A DNA stretch of 64,000 nucleotides from Syntrophorhabdus sp. PtaB.Bin027 (GCA_002067585.1 MVQO01000179.1:1-64000), one strand, 5' to 3'. Positions 1 through 8,881 are shown, counted from the first letter of the stretch. Numbers and translations are program-made. Notes: generated by a model from the sequence alone, not told the origin.

Positions 1-528
1 AAGCGCATCTGGCTTGATGTGTTTTGCAATTACTTCGAAGGACTCCTCAAGAGCAGTCATCTCCACCTGACCGTTCCGGACATTCCCCAATTCGTTTTTG
101 TGATAGTCAAGCTGAACATCGATTATGACAACATCTGCGAACTGCAGTACATCATAAACATATGTGGCAACAAGCGTTTTTTTGTCAATCACGCAACGCC
201 TGATCATAGGCTCTACTTCAGGATCTTCAGCTTTTACAGGTGAAATGCCCTTGTTGAGCATGGGTATTTTCCAGAAACTCCTCACACTTGGCCGCTGCAT
301 CCCAATGACAAATTTTGTCGGCTTTCCATATTCATCGACTGTATCTGCTACGATGGCAGCCATCACAGCACCCACAAAACCGACTCCCATAACAACCACA
401 ATCTCCTGGTTTTTCTTCCTGGCTTTGTCGACTAACTGCCCTATCCTATCAAGTTCATTTTTATATTCCTCTGGTCGGGGCAACTGGTATTTTGCACCGT
501 CAGGACTAACAGAAACCTCATATTTCAT
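1..528 (-). CDS. Nucleotide-sugar 6-dehydrogenase, N-terminal part (runs off the window)
   Basis: The frame is open from an ATG at 528 to the window edge (176 codons), so the C-terminal part lies outside. A strong AGGAGGT sits 4 bases before the ATG. About 45 charged residues come first, then a Rossmann start (GVGFVGA) and stretches typical of UDP-glucose/UDP-ManNAc/GDP-Man dehydrogenases (IPMLNKG, DVVIIDVQ, VEMTALEESF). The family oxidises C6 of a sugar nucleotide to a uronic acid using NAD. The long N-terminal lead and the insert between the Rossmann motif and the IPMLNKG segment differ from ordinary Ugd, so the substrate is left open. The catalytic Cys region is not in the window. Confidence 0.75.
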   Translation of the reverse strand, partial: MKYEVSVSPDGAKYQLPRPEEYKNELDRIGQLVDKARKKNQEIVVVMGVGFVGAVMAAIVADTVDEYGKPTKFVIGMQRPSVRSFWKIPMLNKGISPVKAEDPEVEPMIRRCVIDKKTLVATYVYDVLQFADVVIIDVQLDYHKNELGNVRNGQVEMTALEESFEVIAKHIKPDAL

Positions 529-826
529 TTTGACCTCCTATGATCAGCAAGCCTATTACTGAATCTATTTTTATCCGGGATAAATCACGAGAACATGGCA
601 TGGGATTGTACTCATCCACGTTGTCACATGGCAAAGAAATCCGATCTTCTACATGCTGAGAAGGCTAATTATAGGGATAAAGCGATTAAAGCGCGATGTC
701 CGTGTTTACGAGAACAAGCCCAACGCAGATAATGATTGAGTTGACGTTCCAGGTTTATTCTCCTACCACAGACGATAACGGGGCTATAAAGACAATATTG
801 CAGGCATCCTTGATCTCTTTCTGAGG
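529..826. other. Gap without a recognised gene
   Basis: About 300 bases between the SGNH gene and the partial dehydrogenase. It carries the ribosome-binding site of the dehydrogenase (533-539). All frames on both strands are short and interrupted. I could not match any piece to a known protein and saw no clear hairpin terminator. Confidence 0.5.
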
Positions 827-2392
827 CTATGGTGCTGGTTGAATCGTAAAGCCACCATCGCTCTTGTCCAGGCCTATCGTCCGGCCATTGCTATCTTTCA
901 GGACAATCTTGACCTTACATTTTGTCTCAGGTTTGGAGACAATTGGCGCAACCCAGGCAAAAAATCCGGCATCCGCATCAACGGCCTCAGGAATTTTCTT
1001 CCATGTACCGCCATTTTTGAGTTTATAAAAAATTCTTGCAGAATCTGCAAGTACATTTTCCGACTTGGTCCATGTGATGGTGCAGACCTCTCCTCCCATA
1101 CAGGTATCTTTCTCTGTATTGGGAAAGGTTATTCTTACGCCTTCTATGGCAAAGAAATCATCTGTTTTGGCAGTACCAATTTTCTTACCACGGTCGTCAT
1201 ACGCAGTAATCTTTATACGACACTTGGTTTTGTTCTTTTTAACGATTGGAACTTCCCACATGGTTTCATGAACAAGATTGACAGTGCCGATTTTTCCTCC
1301 TGGATAGGCTGAGAGCTTAAATGTAGTTGCATCAGGCGGTGCTTCCCATTGTATTGCATATACTGAACCCGTTTGGATGGTCTCGCCACTTTTCGGAGAA
1401 AGAAGTTTCACGTCTCCAACAAGACGAAAGGCGGCTGTGACGGTTCGATCTCTTTCCAGGGTTACAGTGCATTTCCTTCCCACAACAGAATCGCAGCCTG
1501 TCCATCCTAAAAAAGCATTGCCATAATCTGCAGTTGCCGTGAGGCTGATTATGGTGCCATAAGGGAGAGATGCTTCACAGGTGTCTCCGCAATCGATGGC
1601 AGCAGGGCTGCTCGTAATCGTTCCTTCCCCGGTGCCAGTTTTTTGAACTAACAATTGCCGTGATAACAAAGGCTCAAGTGCAGTCAACCACACATCTGCC
1701 ATCTTGGCATACCCGGTCGCATTGGGGTGGAGTGCATCATCCATATCGGACGAATAATTCAGAGCATGTTCCATGTCGACCAGGTAGAGCGTGTTACCAT
1801 ACTCCGCCCGGCTTTTTGCCAGTACACCAAGAGCATTATTATACTGCGTTGTCCGAAGTGCTTTGCTGTCAGTTCTGTTGATAATCTGAGCTAAGACAAC
1901 AATGATATCCGGATTGTAACGGTAGATCTCATCGAGAATAGCTCCAACTTCCGCAGCATTTTCATGACCAGCAGATACATCATTTGTTCCGATATGAAGC
2001 AAAATGATATTAGCGGGGTTGTTAGTTAAAAAATTATATACATTATCTAATATATCTCCCATTGTACTAACACAACCATCAGCACACCATCCGCTGTGTC
2101 CTTCATGATTAATATCGAATACTGGTCGTGCCAGGCTCCCCGAGTTCATGCTCCCCACAAAATCAACATCATAACCCCTATTAATGAGGTCAAGGTACAG
2201 GTTTTGCCGGTATCCAACTATGTAGTTATTGTCCTGCATGCTAACGCTGGAACCCCGAGTGATTGAATCCCCAAGGGGCATAATGCGGATTGGGCCGGCG
2301 TAAACAATAGAAAGACTGGCAAGTAGCAGGAAAATTGTCGCAGGTATTAGGGATTTGATTTTCATTGTGACTATGCTGATTACACCAAACAT
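827..2392 (-). CDS. Secreted SGNH/GDSL-type esterase with repeat-type C-terminal domains
   Basis: The ATG at 2392 is chosen because AGGAGG (2400-2405) lies 7 bases upstream; an earlier TTG at 2416 falls inside a decayed gene. The N-terminus is a hydrophobic export signal ending near VYAG. The SGNH domain (about residues 35-230) shows the serine block GDSITRG, the GTNDVS block and the DALHPN block, as in carbohydrate or lysophospholipid esterases. Next comes an InlB-like divergent repeat (GEGTITSSPA, FLGWTGC) and two beta-sandwich repeats of the Ser-Thr-rich/Kre9 type (LLSPKSGETI, ITFPNTEKDT). The protein is probably periplasmic or extracellular and removes acyl groups from the glycan. The N-terminal domain resembles that of the gene at 5021-7660. 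Confidence 0.8.
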   Translation of the reverse strand: MFGVISIVTMKIKSLIPATIFLLLASLSIVYAGPIRIMPLGDSITRGSSVSMQDNNYIVGYRQNLYLDLINRGYDVDFVGSMNSGSLARPVFDINHEGHSGWCADGCVSTMGDILDNVYNFLTNNPANIILLHIGTNDVSAGHENAAEVGAILDEIYRYNPDIIVVLAQIINRTDSKALRTTQYNNALGVLAKSRAEYGNTLYLVDMEHALNYSSDMDDALHPNATGYAKMADVWLTALEPLLSRQLLVQKTGTGEGTITSSPAAIDCGDTCEASLPYGTIISLTATADYGNAFLGWTGCDSVVGRKCTVTLERDRTVTAAFRLVGDVKLLSPKSGETIQTGSVYAIQWEAPPDATTFKLSAYPGGKIGTVNLVHETMWEVPIVKKNKTKCRIKITAYDDRGKKIGTAKTDDFFAIEGVRITFPNTEKDTCMGGEVCTITWTKSENVLADSARIFYKLKNGGTWKKIPEAVDADAGFFAWVAPIVSKPETKCKVKIVLKDSNGRTIGLDKSDGGFTIQPAP

Positions 2393-2406
2393 AGCCAAAC
2401 CTCCTT

Positions 2407-2660
2407 TTATGAGCAATTCCTGAGATACTCTATCGTCATTTCAAGTCCTGCGTCAAGGTCTGGCTCTGGTGTCCAATCGACTAGTTTTTTGCCTTTACAA
2501 TATCAGGGCATCTTTTTTTTGGATCATCCTCGGGGAAGGTCTTCATACACTATTGTAGAATTCGACTGTAAAAGTGTTACCACCTTCTGAGCATTGTCTT
2601 TGATGGTAACCCCATAAGAGTTCTCAAAGTCGTTAGCACCTCCCAGGACCTCATACTGAT
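2407..2660 (-). pseudogene. Remnant of UDP-glucuronate decarboxylase, C-terminal end
   Basis: Reading the minus strand over about 2660-2407 gives pieces of the conserved C-terminus of UDP-xylose synthase/UDP-glucuronate decarboxylase: a stretch ending YEDLP, then EDDPKKRCPDIVKAK, then LVDWTPEPDLDAG and EYLRNCS before a TAA. At least two frameshifts are needed, one near a C run (about 2535) and one near an A run (about 2487). The order and spacing match the intact family (PLPEDDPKxRxPDI...LGWxP). It abuts the Ugd remnant and ends just upstream of the SGNH ribosome-binding site. It cannot make an active enzyme. Confidence 0.75.
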
Positions 2661-2689
2661 TCTTGCCAAGAGGAATTTCGGGCCAATCC

Positions 2690-2879
2690 GTAAATCACTT
2701 CCCAGGCTCCTCATGGCCATCATGATATCAGCGCCGAGCCTATCATAGATATTCACCATCTCGTTCATGAAGGATATCCTTGTTGCAAGCATGGAGTTGG
2801 CTGCAGCGTATTTCGTCATTTAACTGGATCTGGTATATACCAAACCGACATAACCGACTCCAATTACAGGAATGCGCAT
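2690..2879 (-). pseudogene. Remnant of UDP-glucose 6-dehydrogenase with large internal deletions
   Basis: An ATG at 2879 begins MRIPVIGVGYVGLV, the signature N-terminus of UDP-glucose dehydrogenase. A stop follows after 19 codons. Immediately after, the frame from 2819 gives a second Ugd block ([20 protein letters not shown], then LGSDLRIG), which in intact Ugd lies about 200 residues further on. The NAD-domain middle and the catalytic GGSCFPKD part are missing, and the reading passes into the decarboxylase remnant. Ugd supplies UDP-glucuronate to UDP-glucuronate decarboxylase, so two consecutive pathway steps have decayed together. Confidence 0.8.
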
Positions 2880-2919
2880 ATTACCTTCAGATATCTTTAT
2901 TTACCGTGCTATTTCGAGA

Positions 2920-3846
2920 TCAGATGATTTTTTCAATAGTGTACTCTTTACGTGATCTGCCGTGCACAAAAGACACGACCTCGCCCAGAAGCCCAAAACT
3001 TGCTAATTGAGACCCCGTGACTAAGCTTATGATTCCCACTATGAGCAAAGGCCTCGCTCCGATGGGCACACCAAATAATACCTTCTGTACAGCAATATAC
3101 AGCAAGGCTATCATTCCGATAAGCATAATGCATGCACCAACCAGATTGAAAAATCTCAGAGGCTTCTTTGAGAAATTTGTACTGAAGAATAGATTCAAAA
3201 GCTCGGTCAAGCGAGTCAGGTAGATTCTGGGGCTATATAACTTTGTCCTCCTGATTCTGTCGGATTCTTCGCATTCAATCTCCCTAACCCTAAATCCTTT
3301 GTGCAAGACAAGCGCCGAAAAATATCTGGCCATATTCCCGTAAAGCTCTAAGCTTTCCAGGACCTCACGGTGTATCAATTTGACATTACAGCCTATATCG
3401 TGCAGCTTACTTCTCAGCAAGACTCTTGTTATAGTATTGAGGGCCTTTGAATGGAGCCTATTAAACAAAGAGCTTTTTCTCAATTTCCTGTAAGGAACAA
3501 CAAGGTCAACCTCTTCTGTCATAGAGGAGATGAGTCTTTCATAGGAGGCTGTATCCAACTCCTGAGTAGCCCCCAGAAGCATGATTATTCTCCCACTGCA
3601 TTCATTCAGTATAGCATTAACACCTATAGACGAGGGTACCCTCCTCTGAAAAGTGATCACTTTCACTTTTTCTGTGTGGCCCCTCAGCAAGGCCAACTGA
3701 GCCATTATAAAGCGGTCAGTTCCATTTGCAACAACCAGCATCTCAAAATTTTCTGTCTTTTCTTTGATAAGCTTTAAGATAGTATCAAAGAATTGGAAAA
3801 AATCCCCATTTTCTTCTTCAACTATAAATACGATTGAATATCTCAT
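2920..3846 (-). CDS. Degenerate GT2 (GtrB/ArnC/DPM1-like) membrane protein
   Basis: This 308-residue protein aligns in layout with its upstream neighbour (3843-4874), with which it overlaps by 4 bases (ATGA). The shared middle part is visible: HDIGCNVKLIHREVLESLEL here against YDYGCSLKAYRAECIKPISA there, followed by two C-terminal membrane segments (about residues 230-300). The GT-A sugar-nucleotide motifs are gone: the usual DDGS is ANGTD and the DxD loop (DGDLQNDP in the neighbour) reads GATQELDT. It is likely catalytically weak or inactive and may act as a partner subunit. The frame is intact, so it is not a simple pseudogene. Confidence 0.7.
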   Translation of the reverse strand: MRYSIVFIVEEENGDFFQFFDTILKLIKEKTENFEMLVVANGTDRFIMAQLALLRGHTEKVKVITFQRRVPSSIGVNAILNECSGRIIMLLGATQELDTASYERLISSMTEEVDLVVPYRKLRKSSLFNRLHSKALNTITRVLLRSKLHDIGCNVKLIHREVLESLELYGNMARYFSALVLHKGFRVREIECEESDRIRRTKLYSPRIYLTRLTELLNLFFSTNFSKKPLRFFNLVGACIMLIGMIALLYIAVQKVLFGVPIGARPLLIVGIISLVTGSQLASFGLLGEVVSFVHGRSRKEYTIEKII

Positions 3847-4874
3847 AACGTGCTATGATGTGACAGCGCATCTCTGTCACTGGAAGCCAGACACACAGAA
3901 ATTACCTTTCGGGTCATTTGCGGCAATCTGGTATGAGACAGGTCGCTTGCGTTAACCACCATCTCAGAGACAATTCCAAGGGCAATGAGATGAAACATTC
4001 CAAGGAAGCAAAGCCCGGAAACAATGGTAAAAAATAAGGCTTTCCCATGTGTCCAGTCCAGGCCAATCGCTAAAATGGAAAGAACAGAAAAGAAAACAGC
4101 GAGGAAGAAAAAGGGCAAAGAACAGATTGAAAAACCTAATAAAGGTCTACTTGAAAACTTAACGATAAGGATAATTGACAGAATATCACTCAATACCTTA
4201 AATATTCGATTAAAACCATACTTGGATGTGCCATATTTTCTCGCATAGTGACTTACCGGTATTTCTGTAATCAATGCTCCGGTCATGCTTGCAAGAACAG
4301 GGAAAAACCTGTGCATTTCGCCATATGCTGATATCGGCTTTATGCATTCGGCGCGGTATGCTTTTAATGAGCATCCGTAATCATGCAACTCAACACCGGT
4401 AACTGCAGAAATCATCCAGTTCGCCACTTTTGATGGAATCACCCTAGACCAGTGGTCCTTTCTATCTTTCCTCCAGCCGCTGACAATATCATATCCCTCA
4501 TTCATTTTATCGAGTAGTATGGGAATATCGGCAGGATCGTTTTGGAGATCTCCGTCCATGGCTACTATGATTTGACCGAGCGAGTTGTCAAATCCAGCGA
4601 CCATGGCACCGGTCTGGCCACAATTGCGCCTGAGCTTGATCCCCTTTAGGTGGGGTACTTTTTCTTTCAGGCGCTCAATACACTTCCAGGTACCATCTGT
4701 TGATCCATCATCTATCAATAGTATCTCATAAGCGAACTTGAATCCGGATCCCACTTCCAGAAGTCTGGCCACAAGCTTGTCAACAGATTCTTCTTCGTTA
4801 TAGAGCGGAATGACGATACTTAGATACGGTAAAATAGCTTCTTTTTCAAAAAAAAGAACCTTATCTTGACCCAT
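3843..4874 (-). CDS. GT2 polyprenyl-phosphate sugar transferase (GtrB/ArnC/DPM1-like)
   Basis: This 343-residue protein has an N-terminal GT-A domain with SIVIPLYNEEES, LLIDDGSTDGT and AMDGDLQNDPADIP, the last being the DxD-type metal site of the dolichol-phosphate mannose synthase/ArnC/GtrB group. Two membrane helices follow (about residues 235-300). Members move a sugar from UDP- or GDP-sugar to undecaprenyl phosphate at the inner face of the membrane. It is translationally coupled to the degenerate paralogue downstream and lay just upstream of the now broken ugd-uxs pair, which suggests a historic link with a modified pentose or uronic acid. Confidence 0.85.
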   Translation of the reverse strand: MGQDKVLFFEKEAILPYLSIVIPLYNEEESVDKLVARLLEVGSGFKFAYEILLIDDGSTDGTWKCIERLKEKVPHLKGIKLRRNCGQTGAMVAGFDNSLGQIIVAMDGDLQNDPADIPILLDKMNEGYDIVSGWRKDRKDHWSRVIPSKVANWMISAVTGVELHDYGCSLKAYRAECIKPISAYGEMHRFFPVLASMTGALITEIPVSHYARKYGTSKYGFNRIFKVLSDILSIILIVKFSSRPLLGFSICSLPFFFLAVFFSVLSILAIGLDWTHGKALFFTIVSGLCFLGMFHLIALGIVSEMVVNASDLSHTRLPQMTRKVISVCLASSDRDALSHHSTL

Positions 4875-5020
4875 GATTTTCGAGCCTTTAATTGTGTATA
4901 TTTTTATTTATAGCATGGCATGCATGCTGATCAAGGAATTTGTTGAAGATTTCCGATTCCTAAAATAACTGCTATATGATCAGCAGATTAATGAATCACT
5001 GGCAGAAACTCATATCGAAA

Positions 5021-7660
5021 TCATCGGGGAAAACTTTCCAAGCCGGTAATTTCAGAAAGCTTTTCAAAAAAATTCATCTTACGAGTTGAGCTGATAGACC
5101 AATCTACAGGCAAAGACTGAAATCCTTCCTGAAATGGTTCTCCAGCCCTACGATAGTCAAAATAACCCCATGAGGCATAGCTCTGAATTGCAGCAACAAG
5201 GTTATTCTCAGCATCGTCAAAACCATAATGATCATCTTCATTGATTAAAATCGGCATCGGTCTATATTCTGTTAAATTTCGCGTCAAGCGAATCATTTCT
5301 GTTATCATCGCAGGATGATCCACACCATTCCCATGAATAAGAATGAAATCTGATGATTTTACGACATTATTTGTGGGGATTGAGCCACCGTTAAAGGAGG
5401 TGCCAACCAGAAAACGAAATCCATCCTTTTCTATAGACTTCGCAAGCTCAATGAGTTCGTGAATTCTGGGCGCAGTAAGAATAGTATGATCATAACGCCC
5501 ATGATCACACTCATTATTAATTTCAATAATTACATTGCGATACCCTTTGTCCATCAACCAGTTGATGACGTTCGATAATGCATTCTTGACAGATGCTTCG
5601 TTTGTTAAATATTCATCCTGTCCGAAATAAAAGAGGCCCAGTATCACCACCATACCGAGCTCGTCAGCTTTGTTGATGATGCTCTCCAGGCGATCCATAT
5701 AGTCGGTTCGAAGATTCCCATCTGCAAAATATCCTGGATTAAGCCAATTTCCACTGCCGTAACCCGTAGGGCTTCCACCCTGGATATTGAGTGAGAAAGC
5801 CAGCATTCCTTGGTTTCTCCATTCCTGCATCGCGTTTACAAATTCGGAGGTATTTCTATTCGGATCCCATATGCCTGTGTCTGGGTATTTCCACAAATTT
5901 ACCGTCTGAGGATTGAGATCATCGAAGATACCATTAACCAAACGAGCATTAAAAAGCAGACCTTCGATTATATTTCCATTCCATGTGCGACCCTCATATG
6001 TGAGGTGGTCGTTTATGTAGAATTGTTCGTTTTGAATAGCAACTGTAGTGTACCTCACTGTGGTAATTTCCACATCGATTACAAAACTCTGAGTGTCACT
6101 CCCGAAGCTATTGCTGACACGCACTGTGACGTTAAATGAGCCTGTCGCAGTGGGAGTCCAGCTGATAAGCCCTGTTGCCGGGTTAATGGTCATCCCACCC
6201 GGCGCGCTCGTTAGTTCATAGAGGAGAGTGGGGCTGCCATAGGCTTGCACATCGTACGTGTATGGTAACCCTACACTGCCGGTAGTTATGGGATCCGATG
6301 TTATCGTTGGAGCAGAACTACCGATAGGGACAAATCGCACGGCATCCGCGCAGGTCGTCAATGTGCTCTCAGTTGATATGATCTGCACCCGGGCCACTCC
6401 GGAAAAATTGTACGTACCCAGATAGTTCCATTGGCCGCCGTTCAATCTCTGGTTCACATATACAGTAGACGATGCGGCGCCATCATATATCTGAATCGGC
6501 ACGTTGGTGTTTCGATTAGAATATGTGGTCCACCACAGGTAAACCTCTTGCAAGCCGCTCCTGGCAGCCTCGAACGTGTAGTTGTCAGATCGTGTTGTGC
6601 TGTAAAGGGACCGTCCTCCGTAAGGATTAGGGCCCGTAGACTCAATCCATTTGCCGACCGGTATCGTTCCCGGCTGTCCATCATCAATCACAAGCTCAGT
6701 AGTGGCAGGATTCCTCACATCGATTACAAAACTCTGAGTGTCACTCCCGAAGCTATTGCTGACACGCACTGTTACGTTAAATGAGCCTGTCGCAGTGGGA
6801 GTCCAGCTGATAAGCCCTGTTGCCGGGTTAATGGTCATCCCACCCGGCGCGCTCGTTAGTTCATAGAGTATTGCAGGGTTGCCGTACGCCCTGACTTGAT
6901 ATGTATATGGCACAGTGACAATTCCCAGCGTCTTAGGTGCTACAGCACTTGCAATAATATGGGGTGGCCCATTGCACAGGTCATTAGCTAAAGGTTCCAG
7001 GGCCGTTTCCCAGACCTGGGCCATCTTGCTATACCCTTCGTCATTTGGATGTAAAGGATCGGCAAGGTCATCAGGATAGATGAGCGCACCCTCCTGGTCA
7101 ACTATAATAATCTTGTCACCGTTGTTGATCCTGTTCTGGGCCATTGCCAGAAGGTTATTATTAAATATGGTTACTGTTGCATTGTACGGATCCTGGTTGA
7201 TTATCAGGGCAAGGATTACCCATGTATCAGGGCTGAATCGATCAATCTCATTCAGAATAGCCTCAACCCCTGAAGGAGAGATTGTTAGGCTGTTTGTCCC
7301 AGCATGAAGAAGGACAATTTCAGCAGGGTTATTTCTGAGCCAAGAAAAGATGTTCACAGCAAGCTGGGATGCTGTCCACCCTCCATGTCCCTCATGATCA
7401 TTATCAAAGGTTTCAGGACCAGCATTTAAGGAACCTACGAAATCAAAGCTATAATTAGTGTTTATATCTAACATGCTAGCAAGTGACTTTCTATAGCTGG
7501 ACAAATCTGAGCTTCCAACACCCAGAGTAATTGAGTCCCCAAGAGGCAACACCCGGTATGAGCACGTTTGGCCGTAGGAGAAGAAAGGTAACAGGCAAGT
7601 TAGAAGAGTCCAAAAAACAAGCCCTTTGATAACTGAGCTACATTTTATATGATTTCGCAT
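5021..7660 (-). CDS. Secreted SGNH esterase / putative glycoside hydrolase multidomain protein
   Basis: The ATG at 7660 is preferred over GTG at 7666 because AGGAG lies 5 bases upstream. Order: signal peptide (to about residue 30, ends SYGQ); SGNH esterase (about 35-230, GDSITLG, HAGTNSL, DPLHPND); a putative-Ig/cadherin-like (He_PIG) domain; a golvesin/Xly-type carbohydrate-binding-like domain (about 330-455, begins LVIDDGQPGT); a second near-identical He_PIG domain; and a C-terminal TIM-barrel (about 550-870). The barrel has EINNECDHG near residue 716 (acid/base NE of clan GH-A) and LINEDDHYG near 807 (nucleophile region), resembling GH5-type enzymes. It probably combines deacylation and cleavage of the glycan outside the cell. 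Confidence 0.8.
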   Translation of the reverse strand: MRNHIKCSSVIKGLVFWTLLTCLLPFFSYGQTCSYRVLPLGDSITLGVGSSDLSSYRKSLASMLDINTNYSFDFVGSLNAGPETFDNDHEGHGGWTASQLAVNIFSWLRNNPAEIVLLHAGTNSLTISPSGVEAILNEIDRFSPDTWVILALIINQDPYNATVTIFNNNLLAMAQNRINNGDKIIIVDQEGALIYPDDLADPLHPNDEGYSKMAQVWETALEPLANDLCNGPPHIIASAVAPKTLGIVTVPYTYQVRAYGNPAILYELTSAPGGMTINPATGLISWTPTATGSFNVTVRVSNSFGSDTQSFVIDVRNPATTELVIDDGQPGTIPVGKWIESTGPNPYGGRSLYSTTRSDNYTFEAARSGLQEVYLWWTTYSNRNTNVPIQIYDGAASSTVYVNQRLNGGQWNYLGTYNFSGVARVQIISTESTLTTCADAVRFVPIGSSAPTITSDPITTGSVGLPYTYDVQAYGSPTLLYELTSAPGGMTINPATGLISWTPTATGSFNVTVRVSNSFGSDTQSFVIDVEITTVRYTTVAIQNEQFYINDHLTYEGRTWNGNIIEGLLFNARLVNGIFDDLNPQTVNLWKYPDTGIWDPNRNTSEFVNAMQEWRNQGMLAFSLNIQGGSPTGYGSGNWLNPGYFADGNLRTDYMDRLESIINKADELGMVVILGLFYFGQDEYLTNEASVKNALSNVINWLMDKGYRNVIIEINNECDHGRYDHTILTAPRIHELIELAKSIEKDGFRFLVGTSFNGGSIPTNNVVKSSDFILIHGNGVDHPAMITEMIRLTRNLTEYRPMPILINEDDHYGFDDAENNLVAAIQSYASWGYFDYRRAGEPFQEGFQSLPVDWSISSTRKMNFFEKLSEITGLESFPR
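6071..6223. repeat. 153-bp direct repeat, copy 1
   Basis: Differs from 6716-6868 at a single base (the two read ACTGTGACG and ACTGTTACG). It encodes most of the second He_PIG domain of the multidomain hydrolase (core GGMTINPATGLISWTP). Such identity, including silent positions, means recent duplication or gene conversion. Confidence 0.95.
6716..6868. repeat. 153-bp direct repeat, copy 2
   Basis: Second copy of the unit at 6071-6223, encoding the first He_PIG domain of the same protein. The sequence diverges at once outside the unit on both sides. Recombination between the copies would remove the golvesin-like domain in frame, because the 645-base offset is a multiple of three. Confidence 0.95.
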
Positions 7661-7713
7661 ACACACTCCTCTCTTCCTGTCTGGTGAGCCATACGTTTCA
7701 TTATTATATGCAA

Positions 7714-7741
7714 ATTATAGCATGTTTCTTTAAATGTTGAA
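7714..7741 (-). promoter_or_regulatory. Likely sigma-70 promoter of the esterase/hydrolase gene
   Basis: On the minus strand a perfect TATAAT (7719-7714) lies 16 bases after TTCAAC (7741-7736), about 50 bases upstream of the ATG at 7660. The surrounding DNA is AT-rich. The -35 match is weak, so the -10 box carries the call. Confidence 0.5.
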
Positions 7742-7748
7742 CAATTAT

Positions 7749-7762
7749 TGGGTTCTAACCCA
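7749..7762. promoter_or_regulatory. Inverted repeat upstream of the promoter
   Basis: TGGGTT-CT-AACCCA forms 6-base arms just upstream of the predicted -35 box. It has no T run, so an operator is more likely than a terminator. Confidence 0.35.
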
Positions 7763-7843
7763 GGAAATTGGTTGAAGATTAACCGGGAAATTCCCCAATT
7801 CCTTTATTCCCACGAAAGACCACAATGATTAAGCATATGGTCA

Positions 7844-8881
7844 TTAATAATCTAAACGGGAGGATGGTAAACCTGCCAATGTCTCCTGTTCTTCAAAGTC
7901 TCTTTCCTTTGTTCTTTTGCCGGCCTTTCCAAACAGGAACAATGCTCCGCCTGACAAAGAAAATAGCAGGGATATTGCCCTTAACATCAATCCTACAGCC
8001 AAACCTTCAGTTGGGCCGGCTCCTGCTTCAGCAAGAAGGATGGTAAAGGTCCATTCCCACCATCCAATATTGTTTGGAGATACAGGCAAGGTGTTTAACA
8101 GAAGGATAACGGGGGTAATCACAGCAATATCCAAAAAAGATGGGTCAAAATTGATCGCCAGACAACACAAATAGACGTTAACGCTTGTCATGAAGTGAAA
8201 TATAAAGGAGTATGCCATGGCCTTCATGAGAAGCCTATACTTGCCCTTGAAGTACAAAATATCGTTTTGCAATACCGAAATCTTTTGAAAAATAACCTTA
8301 AGAAAAAAGACAGAGCTAAACTTTGCCATGCACCATTCAACCAGTCTTCTGTTAAATAACAATCCGATCGAAAGGAAGGAACCAGAGGCAATGCAAACAA
8401 TCGCGAAGCCAATCGTGGGTTCCTTGAGCATCTTCGTGTTTATCACGAAAAAAAAGACAGCAAGAACTATCAGGGCAATCAACCCCGTGAATCTCTCCAG
8501 AAAAACACTGGCAAATGACTGGGAGTGGGAGTTGATCTGTCTGCCGAGCAAATAAGTTCTTGTCAAATCCCCCCCAATCATACTCGGTATAAAGTTACTG
8601 AAAAACTTTCCAATAAAATACAGGCTCAACAATCGGAAAAGCGAAACATTGAATCTCCTTTCCTTTAGGAAAAGTCTCCACTTCAGGCAGCTTATCCAGT
8701 TCAGTGTGAAGCCAACAAGGAACAGAACAATAACAATTTCCAGCCTGACAGTTCGTACAAGCCTCCAGAGGCGTTGTGCGTTATTATCCCACAGTAACAG
8801 GCCAACCAGGAGAGCTATTCCTAGTAAAAACCTGCAGATCGACAGAACCCGTTGTAGATTCTTCTTTCGCCTGAATTCCAT
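7844..8881 (-). CDS. Flippase-like membrane protein (LPG synthase TM / AglD family)
   Basis: The start is placed at the ATG at 8881, which overlaps the previous gene's stop as TAATG; a longer reading from 9145 would lie inside that gene and gives a non-family N-terminus. The 345-residue product has about 8 membrane helices and family features of the lysylphosphatidylglycerol synthase transmembrane domain (IGKFFSNFIPSMIGGDLTRTY, LERFTGLIAL, SPNNIGWWEWTFT). Such proteins are suspected lipid or lipid-linked-sugar flippases. It is the last gene of the compact cassette 7844-16407. Confidence 0.8.
   Translation of the reverse strand: MEFRRKKNLQRVLSICRFLLGIALLVGLLLWDNNAQRLWRLVRTVRLEIVIVLFLVGFTLNWISCLKWRLFLKERRFNVSLFRLLSLYFIGKFFSNFIPSMIGGDLTRTYLLGRQINSHSQSFASVFLERFTGLIALIVLAVFFFVINTKMLKEPTIGFAIVCIASGSFLSIGLLFNRRLVEWCMAKFSSVFFLKVIFQKISVLQNDILYFKGKYRLLMKAMAYSFIFHFMTSVNVYLCCLAINFDPSFLDIAVITPVILLLNTLPVSPNNIGWWEWTFTILLAEAGAGPTEGLAVGLMLRAISLLFSLSGGALFLFGKAGKRTKERDFEEQETLAGLPSSRLDY

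Noticed and set aside
601-740. Short open frames in the gap between 529 and 826
   Set aside because: No recognisable motif, no start signal, and stops in every frame.
2393-2416. TTG start at 2416 for the SGNH gene
   Set aside because: It lies within the decayed decarboxylase end; AGGAGG fits the ATG at 2392.
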